From assembly GCA_003522805.1 (NCBI GenBank), contig DPIB01000035.1, positions 1-20,414 of the forward strand: a stretch of DNA of 20,414 nucleotides. The letters are read 5' to 3'. Below the pieces are notes generated by a model, which saw nothing but the letters and a program-made list of their open reading frames with translations, was not told the DNA's origin and ran no database searches. The stretch comes from Fervidobacterium sp. Lineage in GTDB: Bacteria > Thermotogota > Thermotogae > Thermotogales > Fervidobacteriaceae. Shown piece by piece: positions 1 through 8,891 of the stretch (position 1 is the stretch's first letter; every line of letters starts with the position of its first letter). Position numbers and translations under genes: made by a program.

Positions 1-137
1 TCGCAAGTGTCAAACTCAGGAGCCTGTGGAAATGTTATCGCTGCGCCTGCTAAATATGCCAAACCATTACCTATTCTTACCCAGTTCAACCATCCTCCTG
101 TAGCAACGTACACAAACAACACTAAGAATCTTTTCAT
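1..137 (-). CDS. Partial hypothetical protein with hydrophobic N-terminus (5' end only)
   Basis: An open frame begins with ATG at 137 on the minus strand and runs off the left edge, so only about 45 residues are visible. The start is supported by a perfect AAGGAGGG ribosome binding site at 147-154, nine bases upstream, and by a sigma-70-like promoter farther upstream. The visible protein starts MKRFLVLFVYVATGG and continues with a second hydrophobic patch (GLAYLAGAAITF), which suggests a signal peptide or a membrane protein. I do not recognise the family. A longer plus-strand frame over the same bases has no ribosome binding site and is judged a shadow. Confidence 0.6.
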   Translation of the reverse strand, partial: MKRFLVLFVYVATGGWLNWVRIGNGLAYLAGAAITFPQAPEFDTC

Positions 138-182
138 ACCCCTTATCCCTCCTTCCTTTCGATGGTCAATTTTTCGTTTCGT

Positions 183-210
183 ATTATACTCCTTTCCATA
201 TGACTTTCAA
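183..210 (-). promoter_or_regulatory. Sigma-70-type promoter for the leftward gene at 137
   Basis: On the minus strand there is TTGAAA (205-210), a 16-bp spacer and a perfect TATAAT (183-188). It sits about 45 bases upstream of the ATG at 137, correctly oriented for that partial gene. Confidence 0.6.
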
Positions 211-337
211 CTGTTTTTTCATCTTCCAAAACACCCATGAATACACAATTTCTGATTTTCCATTTTTCGCACTTTTAAAAAATTCTTCCACATCGATTTT
301 GTCCATCGTTCAATTCATATTTATTCAAGCCATTGTG

Positions 338-346
338 TGATATAAT
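338..346 (+). promoter_or_regulatory. Extended -10 promoter for the small plus-strand gene
   Basis: TGATATAAT (338-346) is an extended -10 element with a perfect TATAAT. No convincing -35 hexamer is present at 16-18 bp spacing. It is the only good promoter upstream of the gene starting at 469 and would give a 5' leader of about 115 bases. Confidence 0.5.
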
Positions 347-468
347 CATATCGTGAAAGAATGAGAGCCAATTTTGAGATTTTTTGCTAAGTCATCTAAT
401 GAATGTTTACACGTAAATGTCTTGTTAAGTATAAAAAGTGCTTTGTTTATGGCATAGGAGGAATTAAG

Positions 469-681
469 ATGGATGTGAAAACAGTGGCAGGGATCGTTAG
501 ATTTGGTAGATTCTCAAGACCATTCGTCAATTACATGATGGAGAATTTGAGAATGGAGAAGAGTAAAGATGACGAAGAAATCATCAATTATTTTGATGTG
601 CTGAAGTTGAAATGGGATGGGAGGTATCTATCTATAGTTGATTATCAATGGAGTATAAACGAAGCATATCCAACGGTGTAA
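469..681 (+). CDS. Small hypothetical protein (70 aa)
   Basis: The ATG at 469 follows a strong TAGGAGGA ribosome binding site (456-463). The frame is open farther upstream to 403, but no comparable site exists there, so 469 is the likely start. The 70-residue product is highly charged and begins MDVKTVAGIVRFGRF. It has no obvious membrane segment or cysteine motif, and I do not recognise a family. Its last 37 bases overlap the 3' end of the convergent MEMO1-family gene. The promoter at 338-346, the ribosome binding site and a full-length frame make it a credible gene despite its size. Confidence 0.6.
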   Translation: MDVKTVAGIVRFGRFSRPFVNYMMENLRMEKSKDDEEIINYFDVLKLKWDGRYLSIVDYQWSINEAYPTV

Positions 682-1454
682 GAGTAATCTTGTGAGAATT
701 CTGCACTTGTTGTGTGATTGACAAGTTCTATGTTATCGAATAAACTTCTAACTATCGAAATGGGACCAGGTCCGCACATCGTTATATCGTACTTTTTCAA
801 TGAGGCATACAGTCCTTCTAAATCACCATCAAGTATATGCTTTATGGCTATTTCATCTTTCTCAAGTGTTTTTTCATGTGAATCATAATGGTTAAAATCG
901 GAAGATGCAACGACTAATGTACTTGGATGTTCTTCCAAGATTTTTTTCATTTTCTCTACGATAATTTTGACTGTAGACAATCTTTGATCCATCATACACA
1001 CTGGTACAAATTGGAATTTTTCGAAAGCGTAAAGTAAAATAGGTAATTGAACCTCTATCGAATGTTCGTATAAATGCGCAGTCTCATCTGCATAGAGCAA
1101 TTTTTCATCTATCAATGCATCAGCCAATTTTTCATTCACTGTTGCATCCCCATTTGGCACATGCCAAGTACCACTGCTCCAAACAGAGACATATTGTCCA
1201 TATCCCGTATGATTTGGTCCAAAGATTATGATATCCTGTGGCCTTCCGTGTTCCAAGGCCTTTCTAATTGCCATACCTGCAGTCTTTCCACTATAAACGT
1301 ATCCAGCATGCGGGACGATGACGCCTACTGGCTTACTGAGCTCGCCAAACGCACTCCTATCTTCCAACTCCCCAACAAGTGCCTCACAAGTCTTTTGAAG
1401 TTGTGCAGGCGTACCAGGATAAAACTTACCTGCCGCAATGGGCTTTCTATCCAT
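645..1454 (-). CDS. MEMO1 family protein (AmmeMemoRadiSam system protein B)
   Basis: This 269-residue protein has the full MEMO1/UPF0103 pattern: an N-terminal AGKFYPG, PHAGY (48-52), GPNH (79-82), EHSIEVQLP (130-138), SSDFNHY (184-190) and MCGPGP (226-231), ending VGYASFIL. The family shares the fold of class III extradiol dioxygenases. Residues matching the human MEMO1 metal-site ligands are visible as His49, His82 and Cys227. In prokaryotes the protein often accompanies an AMMECR1-domain protein and a radical SAM enzyme, but neither partner is in this window, and the biochemical role is unsettled. The start is fixed by an AAGGTGG site just upstream. It lies 47 bases downstream of the secretin gene in the same direction and may share its transcript. 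Confidence 0.9.
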   Translation of the reverse strand: MDRKPIAAGKFYPGTPAQLQKTCEALVGELEDRSAFGELSKPVGVIVPHAGYVYSGKTAGMAIRKALEHGRPQDIIIFGPNHTGYGQYVSVWSSGTWHVPNGDATVNEKLADALIDEKLLYADETAHLYEHSIEVQLPILLYAFEKFQFVPVCMMDQRLSTVKIIVEKMKKILEEHPSTLVVASSDFNHYDSHEKTLEKDEIAIKHILDGDLEGLYASLKKYDITMCGPGPISIVRSLFDNIELVNHTTSAEFSQDYSYTVGYASFILH

Positions 1455-1501
1455 AATTCCACCTTCTTGGTTTTAGACATCTTAAACTTGATTTGAGACA
1501 A

Positions 1502-4500
1502 TCAATTTTCGATGATTTTCGCTGTAAGGAATATGATTATATTCCTTTGTTCTGTTGATTCTTTGGTACCCTTAAACAAATTCCCTATGATTGGTAAGTC
1601 TCCCAAGATCGGTACTTTCCAAGTTGAAGTACTTGTTTCTTCTCTCGCAAGTCCGCCTATCACCAACGTTTGACCATCTTTCAGAGTTACCTTTGTTGTT
1701 GCTTCCCTTTTGTTTGTTTTTGGATAACCACTAACTTGCGTGGAATAATCAAAGTTACCGACACTTGTGTAAAGGTCAAGGTCTATCGTATTATCTGAGT
1801 TTACATATGGCGTTATTCTTAATTCAATACCAGATTCCAAAATCTGTATACTTTGCGATGTGTTTCCACTTGAGTCTTTTTGGGTTAAGACAATTGGTAT
1901 AGAATCACCAATAAATATCCTTGCGTTTTCTCCACTCTTAGCCATGATATTTGGACTGGCAAGTAATTTGCTATTTCCAACAGTGGATGATGGAATTGCA
2001 ACATTAGAACCAGATGTTTTGATCGAAACTTCTGTGTTCTGCACCAGACTATTTAAGAAATTTTGCAAGTTTGCCATGTCGGCAACCTTCAACGTCAAAG
2101 TTAGACCATTAGTACCAGCAACTACAGAACTCGCCGAACTTAACATTGTTGTCATGTCGTAGCCGAATCCAGATGACAATGCTTCATCTACAATCTTTGT
2201 CTCGATTGAAACTACGCGAACGGTAGAGACTTTGTCGATCATTTTGTTTATTTCATCAACATTCTTAGGATCAAGGTTGTATGCGATGATGATACCTGCA
2301 TCTGTGTTAACGAGTGCCGTGCCACCATAGAACTGGATCAACTCTTTTACCTTATCAGCACCCCTTGAAACGTTAAATGTGTAAGTAGTCCTCACTTGGG
2401 TTGCTTCCGGCGTTGTGTCAACGTAGTATAGATTGCCACTGCGTTTAAGAACTATACCATAATTCATGATGATCGACTGGAACGTATCAAAATCGATGTT
2501 GTTAACGGACATGGTAGCCCTTGAATCTATCGGTTTTTGGAAGATAAGTGAGTAGCCAAGCTTTTCAAATACCTCTTTTAAGACATCTGAAATTTTGTCA
2601 TCTTCTATCTTTATGGTTATCAATTTGTCTACGACCGATACCTTCTGTGAGATCTGTTGTTCAGCTTGTGGTTGAATTGCGACTGTTGTCGCTTGCTGGG
2701 TTTCTGGCGGAGTTTCTATCTTTTTCGTTATTACGTACATATTGCCTTTCTTTTCATAGCTTACATAACTTGATAACGCAGCTAAGAACTCATCAAAATC
2801 TGTTCCTATGAGCCTTATCGTTACTTTCATCTCTGGTATGTTGTCCAAAATGGTATTCTTTCCAAGGAGTTGCGATGTCTGATAAAGCAAGTCGGATAAG
2901 TCCATAGCCTTAACATCGATGTTTACAGTACCATTTGGATTCAGAGTAACATACGACTGCGCTTGTTGAATCGCACTTTTTGATATCCGATACGTATTTG
3001 ATTTCTTCTCGTAATCGATGCCATATGATTTCAGATATTCGAGCAATTCATCAAAATCAATATCCATAAGCCTCATCGTTATTTTCATCTCCGGTATATT
3101 GTCCAGAATTGCGTTTTTATTCAGAAGTTGTGATGCTTTATAAATAACTTCTGACAAATTCATCTCTTTAGCATCGATGTTAACGGTGCTACTTGAAGCC
3201 AATGTGATGTATGACTGTGTTTGTTGCTCGACTGCAACCTTCGATATTTTGTATATTCCAGCCTTTTTTTCGTAATTTACACCGTATGATTTCAAATACT
3301 CCAGTAACTCTTCGAAATTGGAAACAAGTAACCTTGCCGATATTTGGTCACTTATATCACCAACAATCACAACACCTGATGAAAACAACTTGGAAACATC
3401 CATAATTATCTCTTTCAGCGGTTTGTTTCTAACATCAATCAACAGTTTTTCACCGATGAAGTTGTAGTCACTTTGCGGATTGAACTGTGTTATTTCTTCC
3501 TTTATTCTTTCTACACTGTCTTTTTTACCTACTAAGTATACCTTTTGATCAACTCTGTAGACCCTCACCTTTGGATCAAATAGAGTCACTATGGTCTCTA
3601 TTTGGTCCTGTGAAAGGGATGAACTGAGTGTCACCATTGTATCTTCTTTGGTTTCAACAACTTCTGGTAGGAATTTACTAACACTTTGCAGTTGTTCGTT
3701 TGTGCCGAGTACCATGAAGCCTTGGGATATTTTGTAAGTATCGACTTTGAAAATATTTTTTATGAGTGAATCTACCTCTTCTGGATAAGTAAAAATAGCA
3801 TACTTTTTTTCTGTTGGCGAAAGTAGATTTTCTATCTGTGATTTTGATTTATCGATATTCTCTTTGGTACCTTTTAGATAAAGTGTATCGCCTATCTGTT
3901 CCGTTTCAACATTTAATCCAGCAAGTTTTATGAATTTATCGATATCTTCTTTTTTCAACGATCCTGTCAATTTGATCGGTGTGATATCGTACGAAACACT
4001 TATCGATTGGACAAATTTCTGTGCTAATGCTACCTTATCCTTGACTCCTGTGATTACAAGTTTATTTAGGTTTTGGAAGTATTGTACATCAACGTCAAAT
4101 GCCCTTTTCATATAATCTAAATGGTCTTGTGTGATCGTAGACTTGAGGTCTACACTTACCGAAGAAATGGATTGAAGATATTTGCTTGCATCTGTTATCG
4201 ATTGCTTTTTACCAACTATGTAAGATGAATCGCCAACGTTGTACACTTTGACTGAAAAGAGACTTTCTATCATCTGACGTGATGAATCTTCTATTTTGTC
4301 CACTTTCTGAATGACTTGGTCGTCTGTTATCTTGAAATTATCAAGAAATTTCTTTGCATCACTTGCACCTGGGCCGTATATAACTGTAGTGCCGTCTGAT
4401 TCAAAAATACTAACGTTGTAAATCTGTTGAGTCATGTTTTTTGCTTCTGTTTGGTAGAGATCAGTTGTGAGAATTGTTTCTTTACCATAGTTTTTACGTA

Positions 4501-6145
4501 TCTGGTCAATTTGAGTTTTGACATTGTTTACATCCGATTTGCTCACAGTAACAAGTATATAGCCATCCGAAATCTGAGTTGGGTAACCCAAAAGTTTCGT
4601 GATGACATCTGCAGGCGGGTCGGAAGGCATGGATTTTAAGGCTACGGTTGTCACATTCTCTTCTATATCTTTCTTAAGGCGCTCGATCTCACTTATACGT
4701 CCACTTACGATCTTCGAACCATCTGAGAACTTTTGTAGGACGGTAACTTTATATTTCTTCAGAAATTCATCATCCACTTTAACGATCTCAGTCCTATCAC
4801 TAGCGAGATCAACAAATTGCATAAACTTCTTGTATATATACTCGCTTGCGAAAAGTGTGACAAAAACCCTTCCATCTGCACTTTTCAAATAATAATCTTT
4901 CGTTTGTATCCCAAAATAATCGATTGCATCTTTCACAACACTTTCAGGAACATCCTCGAATACCAAGCTCCAAGGGCTACCAATAGTAGGGTCTTGGGCT
5001 AATGTACTTACGATCTTTTCGTATCCAGAAGGTACATAAATATTACTTCCAATGATCCTCGGCTCAAACTCTGGATAAAGTATCTTGAACGCATCGAATA
5101 CCCTTTCAGGATAGTTGACTTTAACAGGCACATAAGTGGGCTTCACTTCTCCCGCAACAGGTTTATAGGACTGTATCAGTGATTCAACCTGCTTTATATC
5201 TTTACCATAAACAGCAACCTTTTTCAAATTTGCTAAGACAACATACTTTATGTCATATATCTGTGATAACTTTCCCATGTAATCTTCGATCTCACTATCG
5301 GAAGCTGTGTATGGCACGTAATACCAAGTTTCTTTAGGGCTTGGTACTAATGCTTCTCCAAGAAGTCTGTACTCCTTTACGCCACCATAAACAAAAAGTT
5401 TTGATTTATCTTTTGAATAAGAAGCGTACGCACCAGACCCTAACACTGCTTTAAGTTTTTCAGTGTCCACTTGCCCATCATATATCTGCCAAAATGCCCC
5501 GAAATTCTTCATTATTTCTTCACTACTGCCAAAATAGAGCACTTGATTGGCAGAATATGCATACGACAAACTTGTTGCAACTAAAACAGACCTTATAGTT
5601 TCTTCGATAGAAGCATTGCTCAATTTTATACTCACATCTTTATTCTTTGCACTATCGTATAGACTTACGTTGAGACCAAAAAAGTCTGACATTTCTTTAA
5701 AAAAGATATCTGTCTTAATACTCATGAAACTCGCAGACATGCGTTTAGAAGACATACTAATTGGAAACCTGATGTACAACTTGGAGCTCGAAATACTGTA
5801 GGTAGCACTTACCGGTGTAAGAGTGTAAACAAAAACACCGAGTTGCCCATCTATAGGTACGATCTGAACACCTTCAACTGGTCCCGATGAAACAGGTAGA
5901 TAAGATAAAGAAAATGCAGAATCAGTCGTTAGAAAATAGTGAACTGTTTTGCTCTCGTTCCGTCCATAGTATTGTACTTTCGGTGATGAAGAAAACGTTA
6001 GTGTGACAACTATCTCGCTTGATGTAGTAGTGTACCCCACGTCTATCAACGAAGCTAACAGAGACGATGGAATTAATAAAAGAAAAAAGAAACTAAGAAA
6101 AGTAATAAAGAGTCTATACTTTTTCGAATTTATCTTTACCCCCAT
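1502..6145 (-). CDS. pilQ: Giant PilQ/GspD-type outer-membrane secretin (1547 aa)
   Basis: The C-terminus is a canonical secretin domain (about 1305-1547): LLASPNIMAKSGENARIFIGD, ELRITPYV, KDGQTLVIGGL and the signature VPILGDLPIIGNLFK (1511-1525). The N-terminus has a signal peptide (hydrophobic 12-31) followed by an AMIN-like beta domain that probably binds peptidoglycan (about 34-130). Between them lie roughly 1000 residues of short alpha-beta modules. Four STN/N0-like repeats are clear at about 896-970, 987-1058, 1073-1142 and 1172-1245. Typical PilQ proteins are about 700 residues, so this is twice the usual size. It should form the outer-membrane gate of a type IV pilus or type II-like system. 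The AGGAGGGG site ahead of ATG 6145 fixes the start. It follows the pilP-like gene by 17 bases. I use the symbol pilQ from context; GspD is the alternative. Confidence 0.9.
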   Translation of the reverse strand: MGVKINSKKYRLFITFLSFFFLLLIPSSLLASLIDVGYTTTSSEIVVTLTFSSSPKVQYYGRNESKTVHYFLTTDSAFSLSYLPVSSGPVEGVQIVPIDGQLGVFVYTLTPVSATYSISSSKLYIRFPISMSSKRMSASFMSIKTDIFFKEMSDFFGLNVSLYDSAKNKDVSIKLSNASIEETIRSVLVATSLSYAYSANQVLYFGSSEEIMKNFGAFWQIYDGQVDTEKLKAVLGSGAYASYSKDKSKLFVYGGVKEYRLLGEALVPSPKETWYYVPYTASDSEIEDYMGKLSQIYDIKYVVLANLKKVAVYGKDIKQVESLIQSYKPVAGEVKPTYVPVKVNYPERVFDAFKILYPEFEPRIIGSNIYVPSGYEKIVSTLAQDPTIGSPWSLVFEDVPESVVKDAIDYFGIQTKDYYLKSADGRVFVTLFASEYIYKKFMQFVDLASDRTEIVKVDDEFLKKYKVTVLQKFSDGSKIVSGRISEIERLKKDIEENVTTVALKSMPSDPPADVITKLLGYPTQISDGYILVTVSKSDVNNVKTQIDQIRKNYGKETILTTDLYQTEAKNMTQQIYNVSIFESDGTTVIYGPGASDAKKFLDNFKITDDQVIQKVDKIEDSSRQMIESLFSVKVYNVGDSSYIVGKKQSITDASKYLQSISSVSVDLKSTITQDHLDYMKRAFDVDVQYFQNLNKLVITGVKDKVALAQKFVQSISVSYDITPIKLTGSLKKEDIDKFIKLAGLNVETEQIGDTLYLKGTKENIDKSKSQIENLLSPTEKKYAIFTYPEEVDSLIKNIFKVDTYKISQGFMVLGTNEQLQSVSKFLPEVVETKEDTMVTLSSSLSQDQIETIVTLFDPKVRVYRVDQKVYLVGKKDSVERIKEEITQFNPQSDYNFIGEKLLIDVRNKPLKEIIMDVSKLFSSGVVIVGDISDQISARLLVSNFEELLEYLKSYGVNYEKKAGIYKISKVAVEQQTQSYITLASSSTVNIDAKEMNLSEVIYKASQLLNKNAILDNIPEMKITMRLMDIDFDELLEYLKSYGIDYEKKSNTYRISKSAIQQAQSYVTLNPNGTVNIDVKAMDLSDLLYQTSQLLGKNTILDNIPEMKVTIRLIGTDFDEFLAALSSYVSYEKKGNMYVITKKIETPPETQQATTVAIQPQAEQQISQKVSVVDKLITIKIEDDKISDVLKEVFEKLGYSLIFQKPIDSRATMSVNNIDFDTFQSIIMNYGIVLKRSGNLYYVDTTPEATQVRTTYTFNVSRGADKVKELIQFYGGTALVNTDAGIIIAYNLDPKNVDEINKMIDKVSTVRVVSIETKIVDEALSSGFGYDMTTMLSSASSVVAGTNGLTLTLKVADMANLQNFLNSLVQNTEVSIKTSGSNVAIPSSTVGNSKLLASPNIMAKSGENARIFIGDSIPIVLTQKDSSGNTSQSIQILESGIELRITPYVNSDNTIDLDLYTSVGNFDYSTQVSGYPKTNKREATTKVTLKDGQTLVIGGLAREETSTSTWKVPILGDLPIIGNLFKGTKESTEQRNIIIFLTAKIIEN
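2411..3460 (-). repeat. Intragenic repeats encoding STN/N0-like modules of the secretin
   Basis: Four homologous modules are encoded at about 3236-3460, 2972-3187, 2720-2929 and 2411-2632. The middle two are close copies and share TVNID, SQLL, the run ILDNIPEMK and SYEKK/DYEKK at matching spacing. This indicates fairly recent duplication inside the gene, while the outer two have diverged more. Confidence 0.75.
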
Positions 6146-6162
6146 GCATACCCCTCCTGAGA

Positions 6163-6684
6163 TTAGCTGCCTACGTAAGAGATTTTTTTAATTCTACCGT
6201 CTTGAGTATCCAAAATGACAAGATAAGTTGAAGTGATAATCACCGGTTTATATCTACTTTCTATGAGATCATTCTCACTTGCAGAAACAAATTGATCTCC
6301 AGACTGGATGAAAACTTTTTTCTCCTCTTTTCCTCGTTCTAAGAATGAAATATATCCTACATACTTGAATTGCGGTGATGAAATATCTTCTATGATGTCT
6401 GTTTCCAAAAGTTCATATGGTATGCTTACAACATAAGGTCTAAACAAATCTGTAAAAGATACTTCTGGTAAAAGATTCTGCAAATCTGACAACGAAATGT
6501 TAGCGGATTGTGTACCATTCATTGCACCCATTCCACTTTGGCCAATATCGGTCGACTGTTGAACAGGTTGAACTGTTGTTACAGCGGGCTTTGGTGAATT
6601 CATCTTCATAAGAACAAAAATGGCAACTGCCCATACTACAACTAAAACAACCAGGAGAACTGTGGTTCTTTTACTGATTGCCAT
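6163..6684 (-). CDS. PilP-like inner-membrane-anchored pilus assembly protein
   Basis: This 173-residue protein has an N-terminal membrane anchor (about residues 4-26), a Gln/Ser/Thr-rich low-complexity linker, and a C-terminal beta-rich domain with LFRPY, FKYVGYISF, KVFIQSGDQF and VILDTQDGRIKKISY. The spacing of the PY, VGYI, GD and DGRI elements resembles PilP, the lipoprotein that links PilNO to the secretin, but here a transmembrane helix replaces the lipobox. The ATG at 6684 follows a GGAGGGA site contained in the end of the pilO-like gene; the frame is also open to 6699 without such a site. It overlaps pilO by 14 bases and is followed directly by the secretin gene, the usual position of pilP. 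Assignment rests mainly on context and pattern. Confidence 0.6.
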   Translation of the reverse strand: MAISKRTTVLLVVLVVVWAVAIFVLMKMNSPKPAVTTVQPVQQSTDIGQSGMGAMNGTQSANISLSDLQNLLPEVSFTDLFRPYVVSIPYELLETDIIEDISSPQFKYVGYISFLERGKEEKKVFIQSGDQFVSASENDLIESRYKPVIITSTYLVILDTQDGRIKKISYVGS

Positions 6685-7087
6685 TGATGTTCCCTCCAAT
6701 CATTATGGACACTTGATAATTTATAGGCACATCGTCGAAAAGTATGGGGAACTGGCTTTCAGATTTTATTGAAAAATAATCTATCTCGGCAACCTCAGAA
6801 GTTATTATCTTCCTTACTATATTTTCAAGTTCCTCGGTATTTAGTATTCCATTTACATTCACTTTCAAAGAGTTGTTGATTTCATCCTTCATCATTGCTA
6901 TGATTTCAGATTCCTTTTCGAGCGCTTTCATTTGATTATATGTATTTGTCACCAATATCAGTTTTTCTTCAAGCCTCTTTAGATAGTTGTGAACAGATTT
7001 GTAGTAGTAAGCCCCGCTGAGTATAGATGAAAGTGTTAAGATCGCGAAAGCAAGCGCTACCGCTACTTTTCGGTTTATTGTTTTCAT
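6671..7087 (-). CDS. pilO: PilO-like pilus assembly protein
   Basis: A 138-residue bitopic protein with a transmembrane helix at about 8-28, a predicted coiled coil at about 31-66 (KRLEEKLILVTNTYNQMKAL) and a small ferredoxin-like periplasmic domain ending NYQVSIMIGG. This is the PilO layout, shorter than the usual 200 residues or so. PilO pairs with PilN in the inner-membrane alignment complex. The start ATGA overlaps the pilN stop codon by four bases, which implies translational coupling. Sequence identity to PilO is weak, so the assignment depends on architecture and on its place between pilN and the pilP-like gene. Confidence 0.7.
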   Translation of the reverse strand: MKTINRKVAVALAFAILTLSSILSGAYYYKSVHNYLKRLEEKLILVTNTYNQMKALEKESEIIAMMKDEINNSLKVNVNGILNTEELENIVRKIITSEVAEIDYFSIKSESQFPILFDDVPINYQVSIMIGGNINGNQ

Positions 7088-7644
7088 CTTGTTCCCTCCA
7101 CGACGTAGTGGAAATATTTAGTACTTCCTATGAAATTTCGTTCTTCAATAAGGTTAACCAAAACATTCCCATAGAATCTTGATAGGTCTTCTTCAACTGT
7201 ACTTGTTGATACCCTGGTCTCAGTACCATATTCATAAAATTCCATGTATAGTCTATGTCCATCGTATAATGCTGTAGATATATATATTTTATTGGGCACT
7301 TCAGAAGACAGTTTCGACATGTACTTTAGAAAATAGGAACTTGTGTAAGAGCGTATCAGATAATCCCTTAACAAGTTGTTAGCATCTCTTAGATTATTAA
7401 TTCTTTTTTGAAAGGATAGATTCAATGTTTCTATTTGGTCTTCTATTTTGCCAAGACTGAGCTCCGACAAGTTATTAAAAACAACTGGGTAACGCTCAAG
7501 CAGATCATTGGTCTTCAATACCTTCCACTGCGCAGAGAAGAAAAAAAAGGAAACAGCGGGAAGAAGGCAAATCAGCAAAAGAGTTAAGAAACTACTTAAT
7601 TTAAGAACCTTTTTCTTACCAACGTATAGATTTAACTTTTCCAA
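7084..7644 (-). CDS. pilN: PilN-like pilus assembly protein
   Basis: The product starts near EKLNLYVGKKK, which resembles the cytoplasmic INLLP-type motif of PilN that binds PilM. It then has one transmembrane helix (about 17-37) followed by a coiled-coil stretch and a small periplasmic domain; the length is about 186 residues. I place the start at TTG 7644 because an AGGGGGGGA ribosome binding site lies at the right distance. The frame extends to another TTG at 7674, but that start has no ribosome binding site. The gene overlaps the end of pilM by 29 bases and the start of pilO by four. It should work in the PilMNO inner-membrane platform. Confidence 0.75.
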   Translation of the reverse strand: MEKLNLYVGKKKVLKLSSFLTLLLICLLPAVSFFFFSAQWKVLKTNDLLERYPVVFNNLSELSLGKIEDQIETLNLSFQKRINNLRDANNLLRDYLIRSYTSSYFLKYMSKLSSEVPNKIYISTALYDGHRLYMEFYEYGTETRVSTSTVEEDLSRFYGNVLVNLIEERNFIGSTKYFHYVVEGTR

Positions 7645-8560
7645 GCTCAAGTCCCCCCCTGTAAAGTAAGCCAATTTGTGAAAGCGGGTAGCTCTTTTTG
7701 ATAGGTAGTTTGAAGATAGGTTCGCTGAGTTTATCTTGAATTATGCTTTGATTTCTTTCGGTACTTATCAGGGTGTCAGTAAGTACTTGTGAATCGGATA
7801 TGACAGCTATGCCTGTCAGCTGATCTATGCTGATTTTCTCGATCTCCGTAGTATTGATAGTTATTATTATTTCCCGCTCAATTTCTGATGCTATATCCAT
7901 TGAAATCGTGCCAAGTATTTTATGCGCTGATTCTATAAAGTCCTCGTTTCCACTTCTTTCTATCTCAAATATGCTAAAGCCTGTCTCTTCTTGAACTATA
8001 TGATTTAATTCCTCAAACGGGAAATCAACTATCCTAAGGTTTAGTAATGTATCCCCTTTCATCACAACGATACCAGAAGTGTACTTTCCCAAAACAAGAT
8101 AAGCCCAATATCCCGGTAATTTATTAACTAACAGTAGTTCAGAAAGAATGTTCGGATACGCAACATCTGGCTCAAATGTGATGTTTGATGAGTTCAGAAA
8201 CTTTATAAGATCTGCCATAGTTGAGTATAAGACCAATACTTTTCCAGGCACTGAAGGGATATATCCAATGTTCAGATCCTCAGTTATACCTGTCATTCTC
8301 CTTACTTCAAGCTCTGCTAACTTCAATCTATCCTTTTCTTTCTTCATAGGAGGTAGTTCCACAAAATTCGTTCTGATTATGTCCCAAGGAACGTTTATAA
8401 CAACTAGATCTTCTGGGTCAGGTTGCACTAGCTGTGGAAAATAGTCCTTCACACGGACTTTCTTACTAGAAAGGACACCAGATAACACCTCTATATTATG
8501 ATTGGCAGTATTCTCGTTACCTATATTGTAGGCCATTATTCTGGTTCTAAATAATCCCAA
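7616..8560 (-). CDS. pilM: PilM-like actin-fold pilus assembly protein
   Basis: This 314-residue protein starts GLFRTRIMAYNIGNE, matching the PilM opening in which a short LF motif leads into the phosphate-1 loop. It keeps other PilM-like features, such as VINVPWDIIRTNFVELPPM and a C-terminal GLLYRGG. PilM is a cytoplasmic FtsA-like protein that binds PilN. The consensus IDIGSSSVK nucleotide loop is replaced by YNIGNENTANH, so ATP binding may be altered. I choose TTG 8560, one base after the stop of the pilin-like gene and six bases from a GGGGGA site. The frame is open to ATG 8614, but that would add 18 unconserved residues. Conserved order with pilN and pilO supports the call. Confidence 0.75.
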   Translation of the reverse strand: MGLFRTRIMAYNIGNENTANHNIEVLSGVLSSKKVRVKDYFPQLVQPDPEDLVVINVPWDIIRTNFVELPPMKKEKDRLKLAELEVRRMTGITEDLNIGYIPSVPGKVLVLYSTMADLIKFLNSSNITFEPDVAYPNILSELLLVNKLPGYWAYLVLGKYTSGIVVMKGDTLLNLRIVDFPFEELNHIVQEETGFSIFEIERSGNEDFIESAHKILGTISMDIASEIEREIIITINTTEIEKISIDQLTGIAVISDSQVLTDTLISTERNQSIIQDKLSEPIFKLPIKKSYPLSQIGLLYRGGLELGKVKSIRW

Positions 8561-8561
8561 T

Positions 8562-8891
8562 TCACTTCCCCCCAACTTTGAATAAAATTGGTTCGATGGT
8601 TGTGCCCTTGCCATACGTGCCGCTCTTGACCCATCTAAAAGATCTAACCTCTAGTTTTGAGAGGCTTGAATCAGAAGCTCTCTTAAAATCAACCATTTCA
8701 GGCGAGATCACAAGGCAGGAGTTACCACTGTATATCTTATGAAGGCTTGTTTTCCATAAACCGGAGTATACAGCAGTCTCTATAAAATCTCTACTTAAAT
8801 CAATTTCTGACATTCTCAAGAAATTCACGGTAAAAATCAAAAGACAACCAACCACTACAACCACAGCAATCAGCAGTTCTATAGAAGACAT
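8562..8891 (-). CDS. Type IV pilin-like (pseudopilin) protein
   Basis: The protein begins MSSIELLIAVVVVVGCLL, with a glutamate at position 5 and a long hydrophobic helix (about 4-28). This is the shape of a mature type IV pilin or pseudopilin N-terminus. The remaining 80 or so residues are a small soluble domain I cannot assign. An AGAGGTGA site lies just before ATG 8891, which would make the protein without a prepilin leader. An upstream ATG at 8918 would add nine residues (MIRITRGDC), placing Cys rather than Gly at the -1 cleavage position. The stop codon lies one base before the pilM start. Its place between pilC and pilM suggests a minor pilin of the same machine. Confidence 0.65.
   Translation of the reverse strand: MSSIELLIAVVVVVGCLLIFTVNFLRMSEIDLSRDFIETAVYSGLWKTSLHKIYSGNSCLVISPEMVDFKRASDSSLSKLEVRSFRWVKSGTYGKGTTIEPILFKVGGK

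Noticed and set aside
7..240. 77-codon plus-strand frame at the left edge
   Set aside because: It has no ribosome binding site or promoter and lies opposite a minus-strand gene with perfect promoter and ribosome binding site signals.
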